Notes: generated by a model not told the origin, from the sequence alone. Shown: positions 6,026 to 15,357, counted from the first letter of the stretch. The stretch is 32,635 nucleotides of DNA from an uncultured beta proteobacterium (GCA_903945325.1 CAJAVE010000236.1:1-32635); one strand, 5' to 3'. A program made the numbers and translations.

Positions 6026-8346
6026 TGAAGTGGAGCAGCGAGTGCAGCACCAGCCGTTAAGAAGGTGAACTTGGTAGAAACCATATTGTTCTGGCTCGAA
6101 ATATTGGATCGAATTTTGGCATCAGTTGAATCTGACAATGTGCGCTCGCGGCTGTATTTTGCCGTCCATTTTCCTGCAGCGCTATTAACATAGAGATTGC
6201 TGTAGTTGCCTGCATGAACTGTGTACACAATGTCGGCAACTATCTCAATACTGCCCTCCGCGGTGGATTGTGCCTTCCATTGGATGGTCCCTGTTAATTT
6301 CAACTGGTTGTCGTGCCATACTTTGGCCTCTCCAGAGGTTCCCGCCTTGAGCGGAAAGGACCACAAGGTGCCAGACAATTTCTTGAACACAACCTCACCC
6401 ACTCTGACCTGCAACACTGCACCATCCTTGCCAATAACATCGCCGGACGAGTAAACCGTTTTATCGACTCCTGCTTCTATAATTTTCACCTCGTCGCTGC
6501 TTGTTGTATTGCCGGTCAACGAATCCTTGGTCACCAAGGTGCCGATCACTTTTCCAGGCTGACGTTCTGTAGGCGCTGCAGTCGCAGAAATGGGTTCGGG
6601 GGATTTATCAGCAACTTGCGGGGCATTGACCAGCGATAGCGCTGGTTCTGGCGCGGTGCCAATGGACAACAAGAAAAATTTGGTGTCAACCAAATTGACC
6701 GGATTGGAAGAGACACCTCGAATTACAGCCACCGTTGACTCTGGCAGTGCATGTGAGCCGTAGTCGGCGGTCCACTTTCCCGAAGCTGTGCCGCGCGTGC
6801 TGCCGGTGTACCCAAGGGGGATCCAGTACACAATATCGGCAACTATTTGAATTTGGCCCGTCTTCGTGGACTGCGTCTTCCAACTGATGGTGCCGGTCAT
6901 GTCGGTCTCGTTGTCGCGCCATACTTTGGCCTCGCCAGAGTTTCCCGCCTTGAGCGGCAGCGACCAAAGTGCACCGGACAATTTCTTGAGCACAACGTCA
7001 CCCACTCTGACCTGCAAAACAGATCCGTCCCTGCCAATTGCATCGCCGGAGGAGTAAACCGTTTTATCGCCTCCTGCTTCTACAATTTTCACCTCGACGC
7101 TGCTTGTTGTATTGCCGGTCAACGAATCCTTGGTTACCAAGGTGCCGATCACTTTTCCAGGTTGACGTTCTGTAGGCGCTGCAGTCGCAGAAATGGGTTC
7201 GGTGGATTTATCAGCAACTTGCGGGGGAGTGACCAGCGATGGTGCCGGAGTGGAAACTGAAGTGTTTTGAGCCGCTTGCCCTTCGGCCCGTTCGGCGGCG
7301 GCCTTTTTGTTGCCATCGGGCATCGCTTTTTCTTTGGCACCGCCATTCATCCCAGCGATGCGCGCCTTGGCAACATCGGCAAAAAAACCAGTGGGGTACC
7401 GATTGAGATAAGCCTGCAATTCACCGACCGTTGTTGCAGTTTTGACGTTCTCCCACAACATCACCTCGATCGGGGCCGGGTCAGATTCACTTTGACGGGC
7501 TGCAGTCAGCGCGGGTCGCGTCACAGGTGCAGCCACTGGCACCGGAACCACCTTGGGACTTGTGAAGTAAAAGTCTCCTGTCAAACTGGATGATTCCCAC
7601 GGTGTTTGTGTCTCGCCGCTGGCAGCCATAACGCCATTGCGCACCCGCTTGAACACAGCCTCCAGGGTTAGCCCAGGGGTTTGAATGCTTTTGAGCAACT
7701 CTTGTGTATACAGTCCATTGCGCCCACTACCATCTGCAGCGGTCTTGCCCGGCGCGGTTGCGTAGGCGATCAAGCTACCCTTGGGCGCATCCATTTGCGC
7801 CAGGCCACCTCCAGGACTGCGAAACCGTCTTTCAAAGGGGTTGTTGCGACAGGCATCCAGGATGACAATGTTCATCGGGCTTACCGCCAACTGGTCCATG
7901 ACGGAGTCCACATCCACGGTTTCTACGCGCGCACTGGCCTCACTGGTGACTTGGGCGTCCACGGGAATGATGTAGTTTTTGCCCCTGACCTGCATTCCGT
8001 GACCCGCATAAAAGAACAGGGCAACGGTGTCACTTCGCAGTTTTTCACCGAACTGGGCAATGGCCCGGTTCATGTCCTTTTGGCTCGCATCCGTTTTTTC
8101 AATGACATCGAATCCCAGTTTGCGCAACGTGGCTGCCATGTCACGCGCATCATTGACCGGATTCTTGAGGGGTGAGTCTTTGTAGCTGCTATTGCCAATA
8201 ACAAGTGCAATGCGTTTACCCTGGCCTCCGTTTTCTGCAACACCACGCAATTGAGATTCCTGTGCGGACGCGTTGACGGCAACGAGGAAAGTGCACAACA
8301 CCGCACAGATCAGGCCCCACCCTGACGAAAACCTATTTTTGACCAT
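6022..8346 (-). CDS. Exported caspase-family protein (peptidase C14) with duplicated C-terminal module
   Basis: This 774-residue protein has a signal peptide (residues 1-28, cleavage after NASA). A caspase/metacaspase-like p20 domain follows from about residue 44 (KRIALVIGNSSY). The catalytic dyad is present: His116 in FFYAGHG and Cys166 in ILDACRNNPF. A short W-E-N-V segment of the kind seen after bacterial caspase domains lies at about 290-335, then an Ala/Pro/Lys-rich linker. Residues 371-571 and 572-774 are two copies of one module with no family I recognise. The protein probably acts in the periplasm or outside the cell; its target is unknown. It lies 145 bp downstream of flgL on the same strand but has its own promoter candidate. 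No ribosome-binding site is visible before the ATG, while the signal peptide supports this start. Confidence 0.92.
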   Translation of the reverse strand: MVKNRFSSGWGLICAVLCTFLVAVNASAQESQLRGVAENGGQGKRIALVIGNSSYKDSPLKNPVNDARDMAATLRKLGFDVIEKTDASQKDMNRAIAQFGEKLRSDTVALFFYAGHGMQVRGKNYIIPVDAQVTSEASARVETVDVDSVMDQLAVSPMNIVILDACRNNPFERRFRSPGGGLAQMDAPKGSLIAYATAPGKTAADGSGRNGLYTQELLKSIQTPGLTLEAVFKRVRNGVMAASGETQTPWESSSLTGDFYFTSPKVVPVPVAAPVTRPALTAARQSESDPAPIEVMLWENVKTATTVGELQAYLNRYPTGFFADVAKARIAGMNGGAKEKAMPDGNKKAAAERAEGQAAQNTSVSTPAPSLVTPPQVADKSTEPISATAAPTERQPGKVIGTLVTKDSLTGNTTSSVEVKIVEAGGDKTVYSSGDAIGRDGSVLQVRVGDVVLKKLSGALWSLPLKAGNSGEAKVWRDNETDMTGTISWKTQSTKTGQIQIVADIVYWIPLGYTGSTRGTASGKWTADYGSHALPESTVAVIRGVSSNPVNLVDTKFFLLSIGTAPEPALSLVNAPQVADKSPEPISATAAPTERQPGKVIGTLVTKDSLTGNTTSSDEVKIIEAGVDKTVYSSGDVIGKDGAVLQVRVGEVVFKKLSGTLWSFPLKAGTSGEAKVWHDNQLKLTGTIQWKAQSTAEGSIEIVADIVYTVHAGNYSNLYVNSAAGKWTAKYSRERTLSDSTDAKIRSNISSQNNMVSTKFTFLTAGAALAAPLH
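6025..7236. repeat. 603-bp tandem duplication within the caspase gene
   Basis: Copy 1 is about 6634-7236 and copy 2 about 6025-6633, offset by exactly 603 bp (201 codons). The first ~130 bp of each unit (PQVADKS through TLVTKDSLTGNTTSS) differ at only a few bases. Further on, the units fall to roughly half identity at protein level. Confidence 0.85.
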
Positions 8347-8353
8347 AGGGCAA

Positions 8354-8381
8354 TTTATACACGAAGTCGGTGGTCTACCAA
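8354..8381 (-). promoter_or_regulatory. Sigma-70-like promoter for the caspase gene
   Basis: On the minus strand, TTGGTA (8376-8381) and TATAAA (8354-8359) are separated by 16 bp, a good housekeeping promoter. The -10 box ends seven bases before the caspase ATG, so transcription would begin at or beside the start codon and give a leaderless mRNA. Confidence 0.45.
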
Positions 8382-8478
8382 TGATTATCAGAGGAGCGCG
8401 AACTGGTTGGGCTCGAAGTCAGGTTCGGAGCCTTTGGGCAACTTGGCCTTGCTGCCGGGGAACCAGCATATGCACGGT

Positions 8479-8491
8479 GCCCCCTTGGGGC
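8479..8491 (-). terminator. Weak hairpin directly after flgL
   Basis: GCCCC and GGGGC form a five-pair stem with a three-base loop just past the flgL stop codon. No T-run follows, so this is at best a weak or Rho-assisted end of the flg operon. Confidence 0.25.
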
Positions 8492-9742
8492 TCAACTGAT
8501 GTAATTAAACAGCGACAGCTTTTGCACTTGCGCATAGGACTGAAGCGCCGCCTGGTAGCCAGTCTGCTGATTTTGGAAGTCAGACACGCCCTTGATCATG
8601 TCCAGGTCTTCTGCGAGCGAGCGGTCTCCTTCGACCTGGATGCTGCGCTTCTCCTGATTGGCGGAAATCCGGTCGGCGCGGTTCAGCAGGTCTCCAGCCT
8701 GGCCACGCGCAGAAGAGATGCGGGCCATGCCTACATCCACATTGTGCAGGGCCTGACCCACAGCCTGTATGGCGGCATTTCCGTCCACCGCATTGCCGAT
8801 GTCACGGATGGCGTCGTCCAGCACGCTGAAAACACTGGGTCGTGGGTCCAGGGCAATGGTGTCACCGACTACGGGGGCACCTGTGATGTTGACTGAAAGC
8901 CCCGGTATGGCGGTGACTGCGATGTTGGCGGCTGTGTTGCTGAGGTAGCTGGCTGAGCCACTGAACGGCCCACTGACATTGGGATTTTCTGCGATGTTGT
9001 AGGTCACCGTCGTGGTGCCGGGTACCGTAGTGGTGTCGACGCCGGCAATACTGATGGTGTAGGCTGATCCTGAAACCAGGCTTGGGTTGGTGAGTGTGAC
9101 GCCCGTTGTTCCAAGAGGGTGCACAGGTGCAACAACGGTGGCGAGTGTGACATTGAAAACACCATCGCGCGCTGGCAAATGCATGAATGCGCTGTCACCA
9201 TCCAGTGCGTACGGAATAGACACTTCGCTGCTGGACACCTGGCCCGGCTGGCCGGCAAAGGTGTAGTCTTGTGGCAGACCTTGAGGACCGACAAATGGAG
9301 CCAGGGCACTACCCAAGGCACTGAAAAGCGGCAAGCCATTGGTGTCCTTGCGGTTGGCCAGGGCAAAGATCTGGTCGCGGTAGCCCGATAGTTGGTCAGC
9401 GATGGACTTGCGCTCCTGCGCGGTGTGGGACGCGTTGCCTGCGCTGGCCACCAGTTCTCGGAAGTTTTGCATGGCGTCGGTCACATCGCCGAGAGTTCCT
9501 TCTGCTTGGGTGATGGCGTTGCGCTGCGACTGTAGCGCACGCAGGTCCGTTTCAATGCGGGCCAGGCGCGTGATGGCGCGTTCGGCCTGCGCGGCCCCCG
9601 TCGGGTCGTCGCTGGCACGCACCACTTTCTTTCCGGATGTCAGATTTTCCTGCAAGCTGGAAAGTGACGATTGCCGGTTCATGATGTTGCTTAGCGCTGT
9701 GTCATAGGCATTGGCCGAGCCTAAACGCGTGAAGGTTGTCAT
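8492..9742 (-). CDS. flgL: Flagellar hook-associated protein 3 (hook-filament junction)
   Basis: This 416-residue protein starts with the conserved N-terminal flagellin-like coiled coil (MTTFTRLGSANAYDTALSNI, SSLSSLQENLTSGKKV-x-R-A-S-D-D-P). It ends in the matching C-terminal helix (EDLDMIKGVSDFQNQQTGYQAALQSYAQVQKLSLFNYIS). The middle, about residues 150-300, is a variable surface domain rich in Thr, Val and Gly. FlgL forms the second junction layer between hook and filament, after FlgK. A strong ribosome-binding site (AGGAG, six bases before the ATG) supports the start. It is the last gene of the flgBCDEFGHIJKL run, 23 bp after flgK. Confidence 0.96.
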   Translation of the reverse strand: MTTFTRLGSANAYDTALSNIMNRQSSLSSLQENLTSGKKVVRASDDPTGAAQAERAITRLARIETDLRALQSQRNAITQAEGTLGDVTDAMQNFRELVASAGNASHTAQERKSIADQLSGYRDQIFALANRKDTNGLPLFSALGSALAPFVGPQGLPQDYTFAGQPGQVSSSEVSIPYALDGDSAFMHLPARDGVFNVTLATVVAPVHPLGTTGVTLTNPSLVSGSAYTISIAGVDTTTVPGTTTVTYNIAENPNVSGPFSGSASYLSNTAANIAVTAIPGLSVNITGAPVVGDTIALDPRPSVFSVLDDAIRDIGNAVDGNAAIQAVGQALHNVDVGMARISSARGQAGDLLNRADRISANQEKRSIQVEGDRSLAEDLDMIKGVSDFQNQQTGYQAALQSYAQVQKLSLFNYIS

Positions 9743-9765
9743 GGGTTTCTCCTGCCGGACCGTGC

Positions 9766-11703
9766 TCAGCGGCTCAGGTTTTGAATGAGGGTGTCAAAAA
9801 TGTTTTGCGCAATCTGGATCATTTTGGCGGATGCCTGGTAGGCCTGCTGGTATTGCAGCAAGCTGGCCGCTTCTTCGTCCAGGTTGACACCAGATACCCC
9901 GGCGCGATCGCGCTCCACATTGGTTGCAATGGATGCGGACACTTTGGCCGAGTAGTCGGCACTTTGGGTGCGAATGCCGATTTGGGAAATCAATCCGGCG
10001 TAGCCGTCTGTCAATGCGGCGCCGTCAAACATCGCGACATCACGCAGGTTCATCATTGCGGTGGCGTTCCCCGCCGATAGAGTGGGGTACAGATTGGTGT
10101 TCACCTTAACTGTGTCACCGGCTTTGGGCGTTCCTTGCAGTGTCACCGTCCAGTCGGCCAAAGGTGGTCCTGTCACCGTGGCCTCAATGGCTTGGCCTGG
10201 CGTGTAGGAGTAGACGGTTGCGCCTTGGTCGCTTCGGGTGTAGGTGTTGGAACCGGTGAATGTCAGAACAACGCCCAGAGAGGCCGGCGCCAAAGGGTTG
10301 CTGCGCGCCGTAATGGAGACCTGCTGCAAGCTGCCGGTGTTGGCACCGCCCATGGTGGCAGCTACCGGACTGGCGACTGCCAGGGCACGCGGCGTTGAAA
10401 AAACACTGGTGACATTGCTGGAGGAGTTGGTGTAGGGCTTGATCAGGAAGCGGTCTCCTGAAACTGCGCTACCGGCTTGGGCAATGTCCAGCCCATCGAT
10501 GCTGATCGAATTGGTTGCCGACAGTGATGTGTCAAATGCCGTCACGACACCGTCAGAGCGCCGCACGATGGTTCCGGTGGTTGCTCCGTTGAATTGAATT
10601 TCATAGTCGGATGCGGCAAATTGGGTGGTATCGGAAATGCCTAATGTCAGGGTTGCGGCTCCCGTGTTCAGGGTTGCAGGAGCTTTTGGCGTCATCACGT
10701 TACTGTTGCCAAACACAGTGGGGCTGAATAGGTTGCTACCCACGTTGCCATCCAGGTCCAGCCCCAGTTTGTGCTGGTCGTTCAAGGAGGTGGTGACCGC
10801 CAGGGACAGCCGACCCAGCAAGTTGCGGCCCTCGTTAAGGTCGTTGTTTTGAAATCGAAGCAGTCCTGAGACCTCGCCGCCACCGAGCATGCTTTCGTCT
10901 AACGCAAAGGGACCGGTCAGTCGCACAATCGCGAGTTTGCTTGTGCGTGAGTCACCAAAGTCGTCGTTGACGATGGCAACCTGGGAGGCCGCGTTTCCTA
11001 GCACCAACTGTTGGCTACCGGCGAGGTAAAGGCCAATCGAACCATCGTCCGCAGCCACGGAACTGGTTTGAACGTATTGGTTGAGTTCTTTGATCAGTTG
11101 GTCACGCTGGTCCAGAAGGTCGTTAGGGGACTGGCCATTGCCTGTTGTTCGGGTAATTTGCTCATTGACCGCAGCGATGTTGCTTGCCAGGCTGTTGATG
11201 GCACTTACTTTTTGCTGTAGCTCTTGGGCTATGCCTGTCTGAAGGTCATCCAATTGTTTGGCCGCAGCGCGCATCCTGGACGCTGTTTCATCAATCCGGG
11301 TCAATACAACGGTGCGGGCGGTCATGTCAGTCGGCGCATTGGCAACGTCCGAAAATCCATTCATCATGTCACTGATTGATGCGCCAAGGCCTTGCGCGCC
11401 CCCCGTGAAGACGCCTTCCAGTTGCCGCAGTTTGTCAGATCGCGTTGCATCGGCGGATTGTGCCGCAACCGCCAATGCAGACTGCCGCGTCAAAAAGGCA
11501 CTGAAGTTACGCTGAATCGAGGTTACGGTGACGCCTTGGCCGATGTAACCGGCGCTGGAGTTTTGCCCGGGAACCGTTGCCAGCGCCACTCTTTGGCGCG
11601 AGTAGCCCGCCACATTGACATTGGCAATGTTGTTGCCCGCAGTTTGCAGCGCAACCTGATTGGCCTGCAGTGCGCGAGCTCCAACGTTGAGTAAGCTACC
11701 CAT
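9766..11703 (-). CDS. flgK: Flagellar hook-associated protein 1
   Basis: This 645-residue protein has the rod/hook-family N-terminus (MGSLLNVGARALQANQVALQTAGNN-x-A-N-V-N-V-A-G-Y-S-R) and the matching C-terminal motif (GVNLDEEAASLLQYQQAYQASAKMIQIAQNIFDTLIQ). Between them lies a long insertion with coiled-coil segments (residues about 80-240, including NDLLDQRDQLIKEL) and beta-rich variable domains. FlgK is the first junction layer on top of the hook. The length is in the upper range for betaproteobacterial FlgK. It starts 12 bp after flgJ with a GGGA ribosome-binding site eight bases before the ATG. Confidence 0.97.
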   Translation of the reverse strand: MGSLLNVGARALQANQVALQTAGNNIANVNVAGYSRQRVALATVPGQNSSAGYIGQGVTVTSIQRNFSAFLTRQSALAVAAQSADATRSDKLRQLEGVFTGGAQGLGASISDMMNGFSDVANAPTDMTARTVVLTRIDETASRMRAAAKQLDDLQTGIAQELQQKVSAINSLASNIAAVNEQITRTTGNGQSPNDLLDQRDQLIKELNQYVQTSSVAADDGSIGLYLAGSQQLVLGNAASQVAIVNDDFGDSRTSKLAIVRLTGPFALDESMLGGGEVSGLLRFQNNDLNEGRNLLGRLSLAVTTSLNDQHKLGLDLDGNVGSNLFSPTVFGNSNVMTPKAPATLNTGAATLTLGISDTTQFAASDYEIQFNGATTGTIVRRSDGVVTAFDTSLSATNSISIDGLDIAQAGSAVSGDRFLIKPYTNSSSNVTSVFSTPRALAVASPVAATMGGANTGSLQQVSITARSNPLAPASLGVVLTFTGSNTYTRSDQGATVYSYTPGQAIEATVTGPPLADWTVTLQGTPKAGDTVKVNTNLYPTLSAGNATAMMNLRDVAMFDGAALTDGYAGLISQIGIRTQSADYSAKVSASIATNVERDRAGVSGVNLDEEAASLLQYQQAYQASAKMIQIAQNIFDTLIQNLSR

Positions 11704-11715
11704 GGCAGTTTCCCG

Positions 11716-12639
11716 TCAGGCCTGAGCCCGCCGAATGGCCAGCGTGGTGTTGATGGCTCGGCTCAACTTGGCTGCGTAGTCAGGGTCCGTCGCGTAGCCA
11801 GCCTTTTGCAGGCCAACGGCGAAGGACTGTGCCGAACTGGCTTGGTCTTTGACCTTGGCGTACCGAGGGCTCTCGGAAATCATGCGGGCATAGTCTTTGA
11901 AAGCGTCTGCATAAGAGTCGTACGCCCGAAACCGTTGCACGCACTTCTGGGGAGCGCCATTGACATATTCAGTGGTGGTGACTTCGGCAACCTTGCCAGT
12001 CCAACTGGCGCCGGCTTTTATACCAAAAAGGTTGCACGACGGGGACCCGCCCTTAAGCTTGATTTCGTGTTTACCCCATCCCGTCTCATGGCCGGCCTGG
12101 CCGAGCATGAAGCCGGCAGGAATGCCGGTCTTTTTTTCAATGGCATTGGCAACGTCCGAGTGCTGTTTGACAAAATTGGCCTGCGTTTCGGTTGGTGCGC
12201 GCGGTGCTTTGGCAGCAACGGGCGTCGCGGTGCGCTGAATGCCCGCCTCGGCGACTTTGCCAATGTTGCCTTGCCCTGGATTTTGCCCAGTCACGTTGGT
12301 GTTTGCCGCTTCCTTGGCTGAGCCAGCCATTTGCCGGGTCAATTGCTTCGCAATGGTGTCGGCTAGACCACCAGGCTGCCCGGACATTTGGACCGCAAAT
12401 TGTTGGTCCAGTAGATCGGTGCCCAAGTCGCCGCCGGGGCTGTCGAGCATGCCCGACTTCATAGTGGCCTCACGCATGCTTTTCATCAATTCGCGCATGA
12501 AAAGCGATTCAAATTGTTTTGCGGTTTCTTTGATGGCGGCAGGGGTGCTCCTGCCTGCCTCCATTTTGAGATTTCCAAGCGATTGCGCATCGGCCGCAAG
12601 CGAAGGGGCATTGAAAGGGGAGACTGAGCCGTAGTTCAT
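11716..12639 (-). CDS. flgJ: Bifunctional rod-assembly scaffold and peptidoglycan hydrolase
   Basis: This 307-residue protein has the two-domain form of FlgJ. The N-terminal rod-scaffold domain is at about residues 33-110 (AKQFESLFMRELMKSMREATMKSGML, then LLDQQFAVQMS). A low-complexity linker leads to a glycosidase family 73 domain at about 150-307. That domain contains GQAGHETGWGKHEI, with the likely catalytic Glu, and SCNLFGIKAG and YDSYADAFKDYARMI. It caps the growing rod in the periplasm and cuts peptidoglycan so the rod can pass. The ribosome-binding site (GGAGG) lies inside the end of flgI, and only one base separates the two genes. Confidence 0.97.
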   Translation of the reverse strand: MNYGSVSPFNAPSLAADAQSLGNLKMEAGRSTPAAIKETAKQFESLFMRELMKSMREATMKSGMLDSPGGDLGTDLLDQQFAVQMSGQPGGLADTIAKQLTRQMAGSAKEAANTNVTGQNPGQGNIGKVAEAGIQRTATPVAAKAPRAPTETQANFVKQHSDVANAIEKKTGIPAGFMLGQAGHETGWGKHEIKLKGGSPSCNLFGIKAGASWTGKVAEVTTTEYVNGAPQKCVQRFRAYDSYADAFKDYARMISESPRYAKVKDQASSAQSFAVGLQKAGYATDPDYAAKLSRAINTTLAIRRAQA

Positions 12640-12640
12640 A

Positions 12641-13783
12641 TCAAATGACCTCCAGTTCCGCGTTCAATGCGCCCGCTGACTTGATGGCCTGCAAGATGGC
12701 CAGTAAGTCCTGTGGGGTGGCACCCAGCGAGTTCAAAGCCTTGACCACGTCGGCCAGTTGAGCAGCAGCCGGCAGTTGGATCAATTTGCCAGCTTCTTGC
12801 TTGATCTCGATGTTGGCCTTTTCGGAAACCACGGTCTGTCCGCCCGACAACGCATTGGGTTGGCTGATGACCGGTGTGGAACTAATACTGATCGACAGGT
12901 TACCGTGTGCTATGGCGCAGGCGCCCAGCGACACAGCTTGGTTGAGAACGATGGAGCCAGTACGGGCGTTGATGATGATCTTGGCCGCTGCGACCGAACT
13001 TTGTATGGGCAGTTCCTCCAATTCGGCCAGGAAGTTGACTCGGGCATTGGGATTGGTAGGTGCAGTTACCTTGATTGTGCGTCCGTCCATTGCCTGGGCA
13101 ACACCGTCACCAAACTGGGTGTTGATGGCTTGGGCGACTTTGCGTGCGGTCTGGAAATCCGAGGCGTTGAGGCTCAGGTTGATGCTGGGTCCGTCTTGTA
13201 GCGAAGTGGGTACCACTCGCTCAACCTGGGCTCCATCGGGAATCCGGCCGGCGCTGAGATGATTAACCTGAACCTTGCTGCCGCCAGCGGCTGCGCCTGC
13301 CCCCGCCACGATGAGATTGCCCTGTGCCAAGGCATAAATTTCACCGTCCGCACCCTTGAGCGGCGCCGTGATCAACGTGCCGCCTTTGAGAGACTTGGCG
13401 TTGCCAACCGATGACACACTCACATCCAAAAGCTGACCCGGTCGTGCAAATGCAGGCAACTGTGCGGTGACCAAGACGGCGGCCACATTTTTCATTTGTA
13501 ATTGGGCTAGTGTGGTGGCAGTCAGTGTGATGCCCAGTTGCTGGAGATAATTGGCCAGTCCCTGTGTGGTGTATGGCATCTGCGTAGTCTGGTCACCGGT
13601 GCCGTCCAGTCCAACGATCAGACCAAAGCCGGTCAGCTGGTTGCTGCGAACGCCCTCAATACTGGCTACTTCCTTGATGCGCATGGCGTGCGAGACGCTC
13701 GCCGCACCCAAGAGGACCACCAGGCACAGGTGGCCCAGCAGCCTGAGGCTGGCGGTGATTGCCGATGTGGTCCAAGTGGTCAT
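12641..13783 (-). CDS. flgI: Flagellar P-ring protein precursor
   Basis: At 380 residues this is the usual FlgI length. A signal peptide precedes the mature start (cleavage after VSHA, residues about 30-33), and the mature protein begins RIKEVASIEGVRSNQLTGFGLIVGLDGTGD, which is highly diagnostic. Other family stretches are MKNVAAVLVTAQLPAFARPGQ and the C-terminal LNSLGATPQDLLAILQAIK. FlgI forms the periplasmic P ring around the rod. It follows flgH by 66 bp. No strong Shine-Dalgarno is visible before this ATG, but the signal peptide fits it. Confidence 0.97.
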   Translation of the reverse strand: MTTWTTSAITASLRLLGHLCLVVLLGAASVSHAMRIKEVASIEGVRSNQLTGFGLIVGLDGTGDQTTQMPYTTQGLANYLQQLGITLTATTLAQLQMKNVAAVLVTAQLPAFARPGQLLDVSVSSVGNAKSLKGGTLITAPLKGADGEIYALAQGNLIVAGAGAAAGGSKVQVNHLSAGRIPDGAQVERVVPTSLQDGPSINLSLNASDFQTARKVAQAINTQFGDGVAQAMDGRTIKVTAPTNPNARVNFLAELEELPIQSSVAAAKIIINARTGSIVLNQAVSLGACAIAHGNLSISISSTPVISQPNALSGGQTVVSEKANIEIKQEAGKLIQLPAAAQLADVVKALNSLGATPQDLLAILQAIKSAGALNAELEVI

Positions 13784-13849
13784 GTGCTGAGTCGGTTGGT
13801 GGGTTGATCCGGGTGGATCAGTTACCCCTCGGCACTATTCTGGATAACT

Positions 13850-14566
13850 TTAGAACGGTTGAAAGCTCAATAAGAACCGGGAAATCCAGCCAACTGTCTG
13901 CGCTTCGCCCTGCGCGCCGCGGCCGCGGGATTCAACCCGCACGTTGGCGACCTGCGTCGAACTCACGATGCTGCCGGGTTGCACCAGGCGTGGGTCGACC
14001 GTACCGGAGAAGCGCAATACGTCCACATTCTGGTTGACGCCGATCTGCTTTTCGCCGGCTACGACCAGGTGTCCGTTGGGCATCACCTCTATCACTGTGG
14101 CAGTAATGGAGCCAGCGAAGGTGTTGGCGCTTTCGGTGCCGCCCTTACCTGAGAAGGCATTGTTGGTGCTGGCGCCTACACCGAGCTTGCCCAGGCCTTC
14201 CAGGCTGTTGAAAGGCAGGGCGGTTACAGCGGAGTCGACGGAGCTGTTTCGGTTGACCGTCGAAGTGGACTTTTGACTAGCCGTTACGTTTTCAATAATT
14301 TGAATGGTGACGGTGTCACCGACGGCGCGGGCGCGACGGTCTTCGAAAGCAGGGCGGTAGCCTACTGCTTGAAAGAGGCTGCCGGTGGCTGGCCTTGCCG
14401 CGACCGGTGCAGGAAGTGGTAACTGACTGACCTTGGGCTCTGCAAAATCCACCACTACCTTTTGAGGGATTTGCTGGCACGCTGTTAGCACTAGCACAGC
14501 CAGAAATAAAGTGGCAAATTGGCCTGCAGTCCTTGTCTTCATTGCGCAAACAGCTACGTTTTTCAT
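13850..14566 (-). CDS. flgH: Flagellar L-ring lipoprotein precursor
   Basis: With this start the protein has 238 residues. A lipoprotein signal ends in the lipobox LTAC with Cys30, followed by a Pro-rich segment and the FlgH core: SLFQAVGYRPAFEDRRARAVGDTVTIQI, then NVTASQKSTSTVNRN, and the late GHLVVAGEKQIGVNQNVDVLRFSG. It forms the outer-membrane L ring with FlgI below it. An ATG at 14578 gives a 242-residue version that overlaps the flgG stop by four bases. The ATG at 14566 is preferred because GAGG lies six bases before it, whereas nothing comparable precedes 14578. Confidence 0.95.
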   Translation of the reverse strand: MKNVAVCAMKTRTAGQFATLFLAVLVLTACQQIPQKVVVDFAEPKVSQLPLPAPVAARPATGSLFQAVGYRPAFEDRRARAVGDTVTIQIIENVTASQKSTSTVNRNSSVDSAVTALPFNSLEGLGKLGVGASTNNAFSGKGGTESANTFAGSITATVIEVMPNGHLVVAGEKQIGVNQNVDVLRFSGTVDPRLVQPGSIVSSTQVANVRVESRGRGAQGEAQTVGWISRFLLSFQPF

Positions 14567-14574
14567 AGCAAACC

Positions 14575-15357
14575 TCATAGTTGACCGAGCTTCTGGAGCA
14601 TCTGGTCAGATGTCTGTATGGCCTTGGAGTTCATTTCGTAGGCGCGCTGGGTCTGGATCATGGTGACCAGTTCCTGCACCACGTTGACGTTGGACGTTTC
14701 TACAAAGCCTTGCATCAGCGTGCCCAGACCGTTCGCTCCGGCCGTGCCGACATTGGGCTGACCGGACGCGGCGCTCTCGCCGTAAATGTTTTGCCCTTTT
14801 GGCTCCAATCCAGCCGGATTGACAAAACTGGCCAGGGAGATGGTGCCAATCGATTGTGGTGCAAGAGTTCCAGGAATTGTGGCGGAGACAGCGCCATCTG
14901 CTGATATGGTGACTGCGGTTGCATTTGCTGGAACCGTGATGCCGCCTGCAATGGGCAGACCATTTGAGTTCACTATGCGGCCCTGGTTGTCGATCTGGAA
15001 CGATCCATCCCGGGTGTAGCCGATCGTTCCATCGGGCATGGTCAGCTGAAAAAAACCATTACCTTGAACAGCAACGTCCAGGTTGTTACTGGTTTGCTGC
15101 AAATTGCCTTGGGCGAAACTTCGAGCCGTTGCAACCGTGCGCACACCCAGTCCGACTTGTAGACCGGTGGGCAGGGTGGACTGCTCGGACGTACTAGACC
15201 CGACCTGACGCAGGTTCTGGTACATCAAGTCTTCAAAAACAGCGTGTGATTTTTTAAAACCATTGGTCGATACATTGGCCAGGTTGTTGGAAATGACATC
15301 CAGCTGGGTTTGCTGGGCTTCCATGCCGGTTTTGGATATCCAAAGTGAGTTGATCAT
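14575..15357 (-). CDS. flgG: Flagellar distal rod protein
   Basis: This 260-residue protein matches FlgG along its whole length. The N-terminus ([21 protein letters not shown]) leads into [15 protein letters not shown]; the core contains [29 protein letters not shown], and [24 protein letters not shown] in successive stretches. The C-terminus ends with [30 protein letters not shown]. FlgG builds the distal rod through the P and L rings. It follows flgF by 39 bp, and AGGA lies eight bases before the ATG. Confidence 0.97.
   Translation of the reverse strand: MINSLWISKTGMEAQQTQLDVISNNLANVSTNGFKKSHAVFEDLMYQNLRQVGSSTSEQSTLPTGLQVGLGVRTVATARSFAQGNLQQTSNNLDVAVQGNGFFQLTMPDGTIGYTRDGSFQIDNQGRIVNSNGLPIAGGITVPANATAVTISADGAVSATIPGTLAPQSIGTISLASFVNPAGLEPKGQNIYGESAASGQPNVGTAGANGLGTLMQGFVETSNVNVVQELVTMIQTQRAYEMNSKAIQTSDQMLQKLGQL

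Noticed and set aside
6022-8346. Caspase gene as part of an antiviral defence system
   Set aside because: It has a signal peptide and no sensor, effector or other defence genes beside it.
8347-8491. A further small gene or promoter between the caspase gene and flgL
   Set aside because: Apart from the listed promoter and hairpin, no open frame with a ribosome-binding site or recognisable sequence is present.
13850-14578. flgH start at 14578
   Set aside because: In frame and overlapping flgG, but without a ribosome-binding site, while 14566 has GAGG at six bases and still gives a full lipoprotein signal.
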